Source: Streptomyces sp. 35G-GA-8
GTDB taxonomy: Bacteria > Actinomycetota > Actinomycetes > Streptomycetales > Streptomycetaceae
Reading direction: 5' to 3'
Assembly (NCBI RefSeq): GCF_023534745.1
Contig: NZ_JAMHJQ010000003.1
Span: 156,968-220,967 of the forward strand
DNA length: 64,000 bases
Position numbers and translations under genes: made by a program. Shown one piece after another: positions 17,260 to 25,328 of this stretch; within the stretch, counting starts at the first letter, position 1; every line of letters starts with the position of its first letter. Below the pieces are notes generated by a model. That model had not been told where the DNA came from, searched no databases, and worked only from the letters and a program-made list of their open reading frames with translations.

Positions 17260-18444
17260 GTGTTGCGCGCCACCCACACGGCGAAGCCGCCCGTATCCGG
17301 TCATGGTCCGGATACGGGCGGACGCAGGCTGCCCAGAATCCTGCATCCGGTCGCCTGGTGGATCTGGGCCCTCGCCCTGGCCACCGCCGTCAGCCGCACC
17401 AACAACCCGCTGCTGCTCCTCCTCGTACTCGCGGTCCTCGGCTATGTCGTCACCGCCCGTCGCACCGAAGCCCCCTGGGCTCGCGGCTTCAAGTACTACC
17501 TCTACCTCGCCCTCACCGTCGTCGCGATCCGTGTCGTGTTCCGGGCCGTCTTCGCCACCGGCATCACCCCGCACGACCACTTCCTGTTCTCGCTTCCGCG
17601 CATCCCCACCCCCGACTGGTACGCCGGCATCCAGCTCGGCGGACCCGTCTCCCTGGAGGCGCTGCTCTCGGCCGCCACCGACGGGCTGCGGCTGGCGTGC
17701 ATGCTGTGCTGCATCGGTGCCGCCAATACGCTCGCGAACCCCAAACGAGCCCTGCGCGTCCTGCCCGGAGCGCTCCACGAACTCGGCGTCGCGGTCACCG
17801 TCGCCATCAGCGTCGCGCCCCAACTCGTCCAGAGTGTGCAGCGTGTGGCCCGTGCGCGCAGGCTGCGTGCCGGACGCGGCAAAGGGGTCAAGGCGCTGCG
17901 CGGCATCGTCGTCCCCGTACTGGAGGACGCGCTCGAACGCTCACTGCGACTGGCGGCCGGGATGGACTCCCGCGGCTACGGGCGGGCGGGCACCGCCACT
18001 CGACGCTCCCGACGATTGACCGGGGCGCTGATGCTGCTCGGCATGTGCGGCCTGTGCGCCGGGGCGTACGGACTCCTCGACGCCACCGCGCCGGCCTTCC
18101 TCGGCCTGCCCGCCATGGGGATCGGCGCACTGCTGTGCGTCGCGGGCCTGCGCCTGGGCGGACGGCGGGTCGCCCGCACCACCTACCGGCCCGACCCCTG
18201 GCGTCTGCCCGAGTGGGCCGTCGCCGGCGCCGGAGTGCTCTCGGCGGTCTTGCTGTTCAGCAATGTCGGCTACGACGCCGCCGAGCTCAACCCGTCGATC
18301 TACCCGCTCAGTTGGCCGACCCTGCCCATGGTGCCGACCTTCGCGATCCTCCTCGCCGGAACCGCCGGCTTCCTCGCACCGCCACCGACCCCGCCCCGTC
18401 CGGTCATCCCCGCCCAGCGCACCCAGAAAGCCGGCATCACGTGA
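17260..18444 (+). CDS. ecfT: Energy-coupling factor transporter transmembrane protein EcfT (CbiQ family)
   Basis: T component of an ECF importer, 394 aa. Several hydrophobic segments are separated by a cytoplasmic coupling region. The two Arg-containing coupling motifs are visible as RARRLRAG (near residue 198) and MDSRGYGRA (near residue 237), the places where CbiQ-family proteins contact the ATPases. It is longer than typical EcfT (about 260 aa) because of an N-terminal extension and extra C-terminal membrane segments. The GTG start lies 5 bases after the previous stop, and the 3' end overlaps the ATPase gene by GTGA. The riboswitch and neighbours point to a corrinoid as substrate. Confidence 0.9.
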   Translation: MLRATHTAKPPVSGHGPDTGGRRLPRILHPVAWWIWALALATAVSRTNNPLLLLLVLAVLGYVVTARRTEAPWARGFKYYLYLALTVVAIRVVFRAVFATGITPHDHFLFSLPRIPTPDWYAGIQLGGPVSLEALLSAATDGLRLACMLCCIGAANTLANPKRALRVLPGALHELGVAVTVAISVAPQLVQSVQRVARARRLRAGRGKGVKALRGIVVPVLEDALERSLRLAAGMDSRGYGRAGTATRRSRRLTGALMLLGMCGLCAGAYGLLDATAPAFLGLPAMGIGALLCVAGLRLGGRRVARTTYRPDPWRLPEWAVAGAGVLSAVLLFSNVGYDAAELNPSIYPLSWPTLPMVPTFAILLAGTAGFLAPPPTPPRPVIPAQRTQKAGIT

Positions 18445-20114
18445 TCACTTTCGACCAGGTCACGGTTGAGTACGACGACATGGCCGAACCCGCCCTGCGC
18501 GAGGTGAATCTGACCATCGAGGAAGGTGAACTCTGTCTGGTCGTCGGACACACCGGCGTCGGCAAGTCCACTCTGCTCGGCACCGTCAACGGCCTCGTGC
18601 CGCACTTCACCGGAGGCACCCTCCACGGTCGGGTCACCGTCGACGGACGGGACACCGCGGACCATCCGCCCCGTGAGCTCGCGGATGTGGTCGGCGTGGT
18701 CGGACAGGACCCCCTCGACGGATTCGTCACCGACACCGTGGAGGAGGAACTCGCCTACGCGATGGAGCAGTTGGCCATCCCTGCGGGTGTCATGCGGAAG
18801 CGGGTCGAGGAGACCCTCGACCTGCTGGGCCTGGCCGACCTGCGCCATCGCGCGCTGCACGAGCTGTCCGGCGGGCAGCAGCAGCGCGTCGCCATCGGGT
18901 CCGTCCTCACCGCCCACCCGCGCGTCCTCGTTCTCGATGAACCCACCTCGGCGCTCGACCCCAGCGCGGCCGAGGAGGTCCTCGCGGCTGTCACCAGGCT
19001 CGTTCACGACCTCGGGGTCACGGTGCTGATGGCCGAGCACCGTCTGGAGCGGGTCGTTCAGTACGCCGATCGCGTCGTCCACCTTCCGGGCGACGGCCGC
19101 GTGGTCGACGGGACACCGGCCGACATATTCCGTACGTCGTCGATCGCGCCACCGATCGTGGACCTGGGCCGCGCGGCCGGATGGTCCCCTCTTCCCCTCT
19201 CCGTCCGTGACGCCCGCCGCGCCGCGGGGACCCTGCGCGCCCGTCTCGCCGGACACCCGCCCGCCCCCGCCCGCCCGCGCACCTCCCACGAACAGGAAGC
19301 CCTGCTGAGGGCGCGGGACGTCACCGTCAGTTACCACGGAGTCCCCGCCGTACGCGAGATCGATGTCGAACTGCGCGGAGGCGAGATCACCGCGCTGATG
19401 GGACGCAACGGATCGGGAAAATCCTCACTGCTGTGGACCCTTCAGGGATCGGGACCACGCACCTCGGGCACGGTACGGGTTACCTCCGGGCCGCGGGGGC
19501 GGGCATCGGGCGACCCCCACACGATGTCGTCGGCCGAGGCGCGTCGTTCCGTCGGACTCGTCCCGCAGACACCCGCCGACCTCCTCTATCTGGAGAGCGT
19601 CGACCAGGAACTCGCCCAGGCCGACAGGGAGTCGGCCGTCGCAGGACCGAAGAACGGCGAGGCGCGGTCGATCCTCGACCGGATCGCTCCCGGCATCGGC
19701 GACGCCACTCATCCCCGCGATCTGTCCGAGGGCCAGAAACTGGCTCTGGTCCTGGCGATCCAACTGTCCGCCGCCCCACGGGTGCTGCTCCTCGACGAGC
19801 CGACCCGCGGTCTCGACTACCGGGCCAAGACGGAACTCATCCGGATCGTGGACGCGCTCGCCGCCGAGGGACGAGCCGTCGTCATCGCCACACACGACGT
19901 CGAGTTCGTCGCCAGGGCCGCCGACCGGGTCGTCGTCATGGCCGAGGGTGACATCGTCTCGGACGGACCGACGGCCGATGTCATCGTCGCCTCACCCGTC
20001 TTCGCCCCGCAGACGGCCAAGATTCTGGCCCCCTTGCCGTACCTCACCGTCGACCAGGTCACGGCTTCGATCGCCGCGACCACCACGCTCACCGAAGGAG
20101 AGGCCGGCGCGTGA
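18441..20114 (+). CDS. ECF transporter ATPase, two ABC domains fused (EcfA-A' type)
   Basis: Energising subunit of 557 aa with two ATP-binding cassettes. Cassette 1: Walker A GHTGVGKST (36-44), signature LSGGQQQR (142-149), Walker B VLVLDEPTS with Glu167, and MAEHRLE with the switch His. Cassette 2: Walker A GRNGSGKSS (321-329), signature LSEGQ (428-432), Walker B LLLDEPTRG with Glu453, and IATHDVE. Both appear catalytically complete. Q-loop contexts (VVGQDP, LVPQTP) are of the ECF type. Coupling by GTGA on both sides puts it in the same translational unit as EcfT and the S component. Confidence 0.95.
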   Translation: MITFDQVTVEYDDMAEPALREVNLTIEEGELCLVVGHTGVGKSTLLGTVNGLVPHFTGGTLHGRVTVDGRDTADHPPRELADVVGVVGQDPLDGFVTDTVEEELAYAMEQLAIPAGVMRKRVEETLDLLGLADLRHRALHELSGGQQQRVAIGSVLTAHPRVLVLDEPTSALDPSAAEEVLAAVTRLVHDLGVTVLMAEHRLERVVQYADRVVHLPGDGRVVDGTPADIFRTSSIAPPIVDLGRAAGWSPLPLSVRDARRAAGTLRARLAGHPPAPARPRTSHEQEALLRARDVTVSYHGVPAVREIDVELRGGEITALMGRNGSGKSSLLWTLQGSGPRTSGTVRVTSGPRGRASGDPHTMSSAEARRSVGLVPQTPADLLYLESVDQELAQADRESAVAGPKNGEARSILDRIAPGIGDATHPRDLSEGQKLALVLAIQLSAAPRVLLLDEPTRGLDYRAKTELIRIVDALAAEGRAVVIATHDVEFVARAADRVVVMAEGDIVSDGPTADVIVASPVFAPQTAKILAPLPYLTVDQVTASIAATTTLTEGEAGA

Positions 20115-20935
20115 CAGCCCGTACCGCGGCGGCCATCCGCCTGACTCCGCGCGCCGGCGTGGTCATCGCCCTGGCCGCGTTCCTCGGAGTGGTCGCCTTC
20201 TTCTGGCCGTTCGTCGTCGCCCCGGGGAAATTCGGCTCGGACTACGCACCGCTGGTCATCTTCGGTGTACTGCTCGTCCTCGTCCTGTGCGTGGTGCTCT
20301 CCGAGCTGGCGGAGGGAGGCATCGACTCCAAGGCACTCGCCATGCTGGGCGTCCTGTCCGCCGTCAACGCGGCCCTGCGCCCCCTCGGGGCCGGTACCGC
20401 GGGCATCGAAACCGTCTTCTTCGTCCTGGTCCTGGCCGGCCGCGTCTACGGACCCGGCTTCGGCTTCACCCTCGGCTGCACCTCCCTCTTCACCTCCGCC
20501 CTCATCACCGGCGGCGTCGGACCGTGGATGCCCTACCAGATGTTCGGCTGCGCCTTCGTCGGCATGCTCGCCGGGTTCCTCCCCCGCGCCTCCGGCCGAT
20601 GGGAAGTCCTGCTGCTCGCCGGGTACGGCTCCCTCTCCGGCTACCTCTTCGGCTTCCTGCTCAACCTCTCCTTCTGGCCCTTCTCCCTCGATCCGAACAG
20701 CTCCATCGCCTACCTCCCCGGCCTGCCCTTCACCGAACAGTGGCAGCGCTACCTCGCCTTCGACCTCGCCACCTCACTGGGCTGGGACACCGGCCGTGCC
20801 GTCACCAACTTCGTCTGCATCACACTGGCGGGCCCCGCCGTACTCACCACACTGCGCCGGGCCGCCCGCCGTGCCCGCTTCCGGGCCCCCGTCCGGTTCC
20901 GGCTGCCAGGTGCGGCACCGGCCGACAAGGGCTGA
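20111..20935 (+). CDS. ECF transporter substrate-binding S component, putative corrinoid-specific
   Basis: Hydrophobic protein of 274 aa with about six to seven membrane segments and almost no soluble domains. Motifs in the middle (LGAGTAGIETVFFVLVLAGR, then TGGVGPWMPYQMFGCAFVG) match ECF S-component families. It starts with GTG overlapping the ATPase stop and ends the operon. S components bind the vitamin directly. The riboswitch and adjacent toroid proteins suggest cobalamin or a precursor, in the way CbrT serves in lactobacilli. This is an inference; S components diverge fast and sequence alone does not fix the ligand. The 45 bases after it, before convergent btuD, contain no strong hairpin. 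Confidence 0.85.
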   Translation: MTARTAAAIRLTPRAGVVIALAAFLGVVAFFWPFVVAPGKFGSDYAPLVIFGVLLVLVLCVVLSELAEGGIDSKALAMLGVLSAVNAALRPLGAGTAGIETVFFVLVLAGRVYGPGFGFTLGCTSLFTSALITGGVGPWMPYQMFGCAFVGMLAGFLPRASGRWEVLLLAGYGSLSGYLFGFLLNLSFWPFSLDPNSSIAYLPGLPFTEQWQRYLAFDLATSLGWDTGRAVTNFVCITLAGPAVLTTLRRAARRARFRAPVRFRLPGAAPADKG

Positions 20936-20980
20936 ACGCGCGGAGAGCGGTCCCGCGAGCCCCCGGGCAGCGGGCGCCGG

Positions 20981-21760
20981 TCAGCGGTGGCGGCTCACGC
21001 TGCCGAGTACGCGAATGTGCGGGCGGCCGTCCTCGCCCGGCTCGGTGACCGCCACCTTGACGCCGTAGACCTCGGCGATCCGGTCCTCCGTCAGGACCTG
21101 TCGGGGTGTGCCCGCGGCGACGACCCGCCCGCGTCGGAGCAGCACGATCCGGTCGCAGAACATCGCCGCGAGGTTGAGATCGTGCAGGGCCACCACACTG
21201 GTGACGCCGAGTTCGGCGACCAGGGTCAGCAGATCGAGCTGGTGCTGGATGTCCAGATGGTTGGTCGGCTCGTCGAGCAGCAGTTCGCGCGGCTCCTGCG
21301 CGAGAGCGCGGGCGATCTGCACGCGCTGACGTTCGCCGCCGGACAGCGTGGACCATGGCTGGGACGCGCGGTCGCCGAGCCCGGTGCGCTCCAGCGCGGC
21401 CGTCACGGCCCGCTCGTCGGCCGAGGTCGGGGGATACCAAGGGCGCCGGTGGGGGACACGTCCGAGGCGTACGACGTCGACGACGCTCAGCTCGACCAGT
21501 GTGTCGGCCTGTTGCTCGACGACGGCGACGCGCCGTGCGATGTCCCTGCGGCGCAGTCCGTCCAGGGGACTGCCGTCGAGTGTGACGACGCCGCCGCTCG
21601 GGGTGAGAACGCCGGCGAGCAGACGCAGCAGAGTGGACTTTCCGGACCCGTTCGGTCCGAGCAGACCGGTCATGGCCCCTGGCAGGGGCGCGAGACTGAC
21701 GCCGTCGAGGATCGGCCGGCCGTCCGCGGTACGGGAGACGTGGTCCGCGCTGAGAGTCAT
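20981..21760 (-). CDS. btuD: Cobalamin/iron-siderophore-type ABC transporter ATP-binding protein (BtuD/FecE)
   Basis: Cytoplasmic ATPase of 259 aa of the FecE/BtuD type. Walker A GPNGSGKST (35-43), Q-loop VVEQQAD, signature LSGGERQR, Walker B LLLDEPTNHLD and switch HDLNLA are intact. The ATG overlaps the stop of the permease gene (ATGA), so the three genes btuF-btuC-btuD form one leftward operon. The family also serves siderophores; the cobalamin riboswitch ahead of btuF decides the assignment. Confidence 0.93.
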   Translation of the reverse strand: MTLSADHVSRTADGRPILDGVSLAPLPGAMTGLLGPNGSGKSTLLRLLAGVLTPSGGVVTLDGSPLDGLRRRDIARRVAVVEQQADTLVELSVVDVVRLGRVPHRRPWYPPTSADERAVTAALERTGLGDRASQPWSTLSGGERQRVQIARALAQEPRELLLDEPTNHLDIQHQLDLLTLVAELGVTSVVALHDLNLAAMFCDRIVLLRRGRVVAAGTPRQVLTEDRIAEVYGVKVAVTEPGEDGRPHIRVLGSVSRHR

Positions 21761-22770
21761 CGATGAGTCCTCCGTGTCCTGTGGAGCGCGAGGACGAAGA
21801 CGGGCACGCCGATCAGTGAGGTCATCACGCCCACCGGAATCTCCTGGGGCTCCAGGGCGGTGCGCGCGAGCGTGTCGATCCAGACCAGGAACACGGCCCC
21901 GCCGAGCGCGGTGACCGGCAGCAGACGGCGGTGGCCGGGGCCGACCAGGGCGCGGGCCATGTGCGGCAGCACCAGACCGACGAAGCCGATGGCGCCGGCC
22001 GAACTCACCAGCGCGGCCGTGAGCAGGGCGGTGGCGCAGAGCAGGATCAGCCGGGTACGGGACACATCGACGCCGAGCGTGGCCGCGGCGTCCTGTCCGA
22101 ACGCGAAGGCGTCGAGGGTTCCGGCGTACCCCAGGCAGATCGTCAGGGCCAGGGCGAGCACGGCCAGGCACAGCCACACGTCGGCCCAGCCCGCGCCGCT
22201 GAGCGAACCGAGCAGCCAGAACAGTACCCCTCGGGTCGTCTCGGCGTCGGCGGAGGTGACCACGACGAACGAGGTGAGCGCGGAGAACAGCTGCATCGCC
22301 GCGACCCCGGACAACACCACCCGGTCCGTACTGTCACCGAGCGTCCGGCTCAGCAGGAGCATCAGGGCGAAGGAACAGACGGCGCCGACGAACGCGCCGG
22401 CCGAGAGCGACAGGGCGCCACCGCCCACGCCGAGTACGACCACGACGACCGCTCCGGTCGACGCCCCGGAGGAGACGCCGAGAACGAATGGGTCGGCGAG
22501 CGGATTGCGCAGCAGGGACTGCATCACCGCACCGCACAGAGCCAGCCCCGCCCCGCACACCGCCGCCAGCAGCGTGCGCGGCAGCCTGAGGTTCCACACG
22601 ATCCCGTCCCGGATCGGCGTCAGCCCGGAGACATCGCCCGCCAGATGTGAGGCGAGGGCGGACCAGACCTCGTCGACGCCGATGTCCGCCGGGCCGATGG
22701 TGACGGCCACGGCGACGGAGACGACAAGTGCGGCCAGACCGACCGCCGTTCGCAACAGCGTCGCGGTCAC
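21757..22770 (-). CDS. btuC: ABC transporter permease, FecCD/BtuC family
   Basis: Polytopic permease of 337 aa with about ten membrane segments. The family signatures NLRLPRTLLAAVCGAGLALC, NPLADPFVLGVSSGAS and the cytoplasmic coupling region GAIGFVGLVLPHMARALVG are present. Two copies form the channel through which substrate is handed from BtuF and driven by BtuD. The GTG start overlaps the btuF stop (GTGA). Confidence 0.95.
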   Translation of the reverse strand: MTATLLRTAVGLAALVVSVAVAVTIGPADIGVDEVWSALASHLAGDVSGLTPIRDGIVWNLRLPRTLLAAVCGAGLALCGAVMQSLLRNPLADPFVLGVSSGASTGAVVVVVLGVGGGALSLSAGAFVGAVCSFALMLLLSRTLGDSTDRVVLSGVAAMQLFSALTSFVVVTSADAETTRGVLFWLLGSLSGAGWADVWLCLAVLALALTICLGYAGTLDAFAFGQDAAATLGVDVSRTRLILLCATALLTAALVSSAGAIGFVGLVLPHMARALVGPGHRRLLPVTALGGAVFLVWIDTLARTALEPQEIPVGVMTSLIGVPVFVLALHRTRRTHR

Positions 22771-23798
22771 TTCGCCAGACCGAACTCGCGCAGTCCGGCC
22801 GCGACCCGCTCAACTCCCTCGACGGTGCGGATCGTCGGGTTCATGGCCTGCCCGCTGAGGAGGACGTACCGTTTGTTCCGTACCGCGTCCATGGCCTTCG
22901 TGACCGGATTGGACTCCAGGAACTCGATCTTCTTCGCGGCACTCTCGGCGGTCTCCGACTTACGGGTCAGATCACCGATCACCAGGACGTCGGGGTCGCG
23001 GTCGGCCACGGTCTCCCAGCTGATCTGGGGCCACTCCTCGGTGGTGTCGTCGAAGACGTTCCTCGCCCCGAGTTCCTTGGTGATGATGCCCGGGGCTCCG
23101 CAGCACCCCGCCATGTACGGGGACTCGGCGTTGGCGAACCAGTACAGCAGCGTGACGTCCGGCACATCGAGGTCCTTGGTGGCACGCTCCACACGGGACT
23201 TGAGCTCCGCGACGAGCTTGTCTCCTCGTTTCTCGACACCGAAGACATCGGCCAGGTCACGTACTTCGCCGTACACCGTCTCCATCGTCAGCCGTCCGGT
23301 TCGACTGCCGTCGCCATCACCGCTGTTGTCCTTGCCCTCGCAGTCGGACGGGGAGAGATAGGTGGGCACGCCCAGCTTCTCGAACCGCTCACGCGTGGCC
23401 ACTCCTCCCTTGCCCAGCGTGGAGGCGAAGGAGGCCGCGACGAAATCGGGTTCGGTACCGAGGACCCGTTCGAAGGACGGATAGTTCTCCGCCAGCCGTT
23501 CCACCACTCGGTCGGACTTCTCCAGCCCCTTCATCACGGGATCGGTCCAGGTGGCGGTGCCCACCATCCGGTCGGCGAGGCCGAGGGAGAACATGATCTC
23601 GGTCGTGCCCTGGTTCAGCGACACGGCCCGCTCAGGCGCCGCACCACCCAGGTCCACGGTGCGCCCGCAGTTCTCCAGCGGCCGGGAAGTGTCGGACGCC
23701 CGCGGAGTGGAGGCATCGGAGGAGCTCCCACAACCGGACAGCAGGAGGACCCCCGAAAGGAGCATGGCGAAGCAGGGTGCGGGGCGCGCGAAGGTCAC
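22767..23798 (-). CDS. btuF: ABC transporter substrate-binding lipoprotein, BtuF-like
   Basis: Lipoprotein of 343 aa with lipobox LLSGC (Cys23) after a short signal peptide. The remainder is a class III periplasmic-binding fold: a first lobe with ERAVSLNQGTTEIMFSLGLA, TWTDP and VLGTEPDFVAASFAS, and a second lobe with WFANAESPYMAGCCGAPGII and DVLVIGD. The double Cys in AGCCGAPG is unusual and could form a disulfide or touch the ligand. The GTG start follows GAGGAAT. It is the first gene after a cobalamin riboswitch, so cobalamin or cobinamide is the likely ligand; the fold alone would also fit a ferric siderophore. Confidence 0.9.
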   Translation of the reverse strand: MTFARPAPCFAMLLSGVLLLSGCGSSSDASTPRASDTSRPLENCGRTVDLGGAAPERAVSLNQGTTEIMFSLGLADRMVGTATWTDPVMKGLEKSDRVVERLAENYPSFERVLGTEPDFVAASFASTLGKGGVATRERFEKLGVPTYLSPSDCEGKDNSGDGDGSRTGRLTMETVYGEVRDLADVFGVEKRGDKLVAELKSRVERATKDLDVPDVTLLYWFANAESPYMAGCCGAPGIITKELGARNVFDDTTEEWPQISWETVADRDPDVLVIGDLTRKSETAESAAKKIEFLESNPVTKAMDAVRNKRYVLLSGQAMNPTIRTVEGVERVAAGLREFGLAK

Positions 23799-23829
23799 AG
23801 TGATTCCTCAACGTCGAGGACCCGTTCGC

Positions 23830-24000
23830 GGGGCCCGTTCGTACGGTCCGCCAGCAGGTCTTCGGACTCGGGATCACTCGAACGGGGCGCCTTCCCGGAC
23901 CGTGGTAGGCCCAGTGACTTCAATGCCCCGTCCGTCACCCTCACCGCTGCGCGTCAGTTCCGGATTCGCACCGGATTCCCCAACCCCCGCTCATACACGT
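23830..24000 (-). promoter_or_regulatory. Cobalamin riboswitch for btuF-btuC-btuD
   Basis: Read on the minus strand, the core at about 23985-23941 is GGGGAATCCGGTGCGAATCC followed by GGAACTGACGCGCAGCGGTG, the conserved B12 aptamer core. A downstream GTCCGAAGACCTGCTGGC block matches the aptamer's 3' part. It lies in the 252-base leader between the esterase-like gene and btuF. The limits are approximate. Confidence 0.94.
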
Positions 24001-24050
24001 ACGAGAGTTCGACTGGCCCCGGCAAGCTATCACGACCCATCCGGGACCGG

Positions 24051-25259
24051 TCACGCCGAGCTTTCCGGGACGTCCTTGACGAACACCATCCCGTCGTATC
24101 CGGTCAAGTGGGCCTGGTCGAGCGGGGCGTAGCCGAACCAGGGGGACACGCGGGGCGCGAGCCGCGTGGTGCCGAGGGCGGTGGCCAGCCGGGGAGCGTC
24201 GATGACACAGCGGTCCGCCGGGAGCGCGTACAGCAGCCCTTCGAGGGTGTCCGGCGGCGGGGTGTCCACGCCCCGGTGGCGGATCGTGCCGAGGGCCGTG
24301 GCCAGGAAGCCGTACTCCTCGCCCAGCAGGGAGCTCATGATCGCGCCGGCGCTCCACCACTCCAGCGGCAGATCACCCATCCGCATCGTGCTCTTGTCCC
24401 GCTGGAGATGGCCGTTGTGGGCGTGGATCAGTACCGGGCCGCGTTCGGCGAGGGCGAGGAGGTTGTCGGCCATCATCTGGCCCCGCAGACCCACCAGCCG
24501 CGTCATACGGCTCGGTGAGGTGTCGGCCATCCAGTGGTGGTAGCGCAGCAGGCCGATGGCGGTGCGCCCGTACAGGCACGCCCGGTCCCAGTCCTCCCGT
24601 GAGGTCGCCGTGATCAGGTGCGGCGTCCACGCGGTGAGCAGCGCCACCAGATCGTCGGCGAGCAGCCGCAGTTCCTTGGCCTCGGCCGACTGTCCCACGG
24701 ACGTGGACGGGTCCATCATCACGGCGGGATCGGTCCACCGGTCGTCGGCGCCGAGCAGGCGGGCGAGGGTGTCCGCGGAGCAGGGGAGCAGGCCGGGGTC
24801 CACCCGGGCCGCGAGGTAGCCGTGGAGTGCGGTGAGGGCCTCTCGGGGGCTCGCGGCGCCGGTGATCTCCAGCGGGCCGTCGAAACCGGCGAAGCGGAGC
24901 CGTTCGGACGCGGGCCGGCCGTCGTTGTAGGCGCGCATCCAGCGCACGAGCTCGCGGTTGGCCGCGGACGCGCCGAACCCGTGGCTGAATCCGTGCTCCA
25001 TGACGTCGTCGAGGGTGCCCGTGCCCGAGGCGAGGTAGTCGTCCACGACCAGTCCCCTCAGGCAGTCGCTCTCGATCGTGATCGTCCGATAGCCCTCCTC
25101 CGCGATGAGCTGCCGGAAGAGCTCGTTGCGCACTTCGAGCAGCGTGTCCTCGCCGTGGGTGGGCTCGCCCAGGGCGAGCAGCCGCGGCCGGGCGGGAAGC
25201 AGCTTCATGACGGCGGCGGCCTCGACGGTATGGGCGGTGTGCTTGATGTCCATTGCCAT
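24051..25259 (-). CDS. Erythromycin-esterase-family hydrolase
   Basis: A protein of 402 aa of the EreA/succinoglycan-biosynthesis hydrolase family. Characteristic blocks are LLALGEPTHGED near residue 28 with the catalytic-site Glu and His, ITIESD, MEHGFSHGFG, and LIHAHNGHLQRDK near residue 280. True Ere enzymes open the macrolactone ring of erythromycin; most actinobacterial homologues have no tested substrate. The gene is divergent from a double-MerR regulator with a palindrome between them, suggesting inducible expression by a small molecule. No macrolide biosynthesis genes are in the window, so a self-resistance role is not supported here. Confidence 0.88.
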   Translation of the reverse strand: MAMDIKHTAHTVEAAAVMKLLPARPRLLALGEPTHGEDTLLEVRNELFRQLIAEEGYRTITIESDCLRGLVVDDYLASGTGTLDDVMEHGFSHGFGASAANRELVRWMRAYNDGRPASERLRFAGFDGPLEITGAASPREALTALHGYLAARVDPGLLPCSADTLARLLGADDRWTDPAVMMDPSTSVGQSAEAKELRLLADDLVALLTAWTPHLITATSREDWDRACLYGRTAIGLLRYHHWMADTSPSRMTRLVGLRGQMMADNLLALAERGPVLIHAHNGHLQRDKSTMRMGDLPLEWWSAGAIMSSLLGEEYGFLATALGTIRHRGVDTPPPDTLEGLLYALPADRCVIDAPRLATALGTTRLAPRVSPWFGYAPLDQAHLTGYDGMVFVKDVPESSA

Positions 25260-25262
25260 GCC

Positions 25263-25280
25263 TTAAACGGTATCGTTGAA
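25263..25280. promoter_or_regulatory. Palindromic operator between esterase and MerR genes
   Basis: TTAAACG-GTAT-CGTTGAA is an imperfect palindrome (6 of 7 arm bases pair) in the 69-base divergent gap. Near-perfect dyads of this length placed in a promoter are typical MerR-family sites. It is the likely site for the 25329-26078 regulator. Confidence 0.55.
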
Positions 25281-25328
25281 CCTTCGGTGGAGACTTGGCC
25301 TGCGGTTGGCCGGGAAAGCGTGGGGTTC

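Noticed and set aside
20981-23798. Ferric-siderophore importer
   Set aside because: The fold fits, but the leader contains a cobalamin riboswitch core and no iron-box palindrome was recognised.
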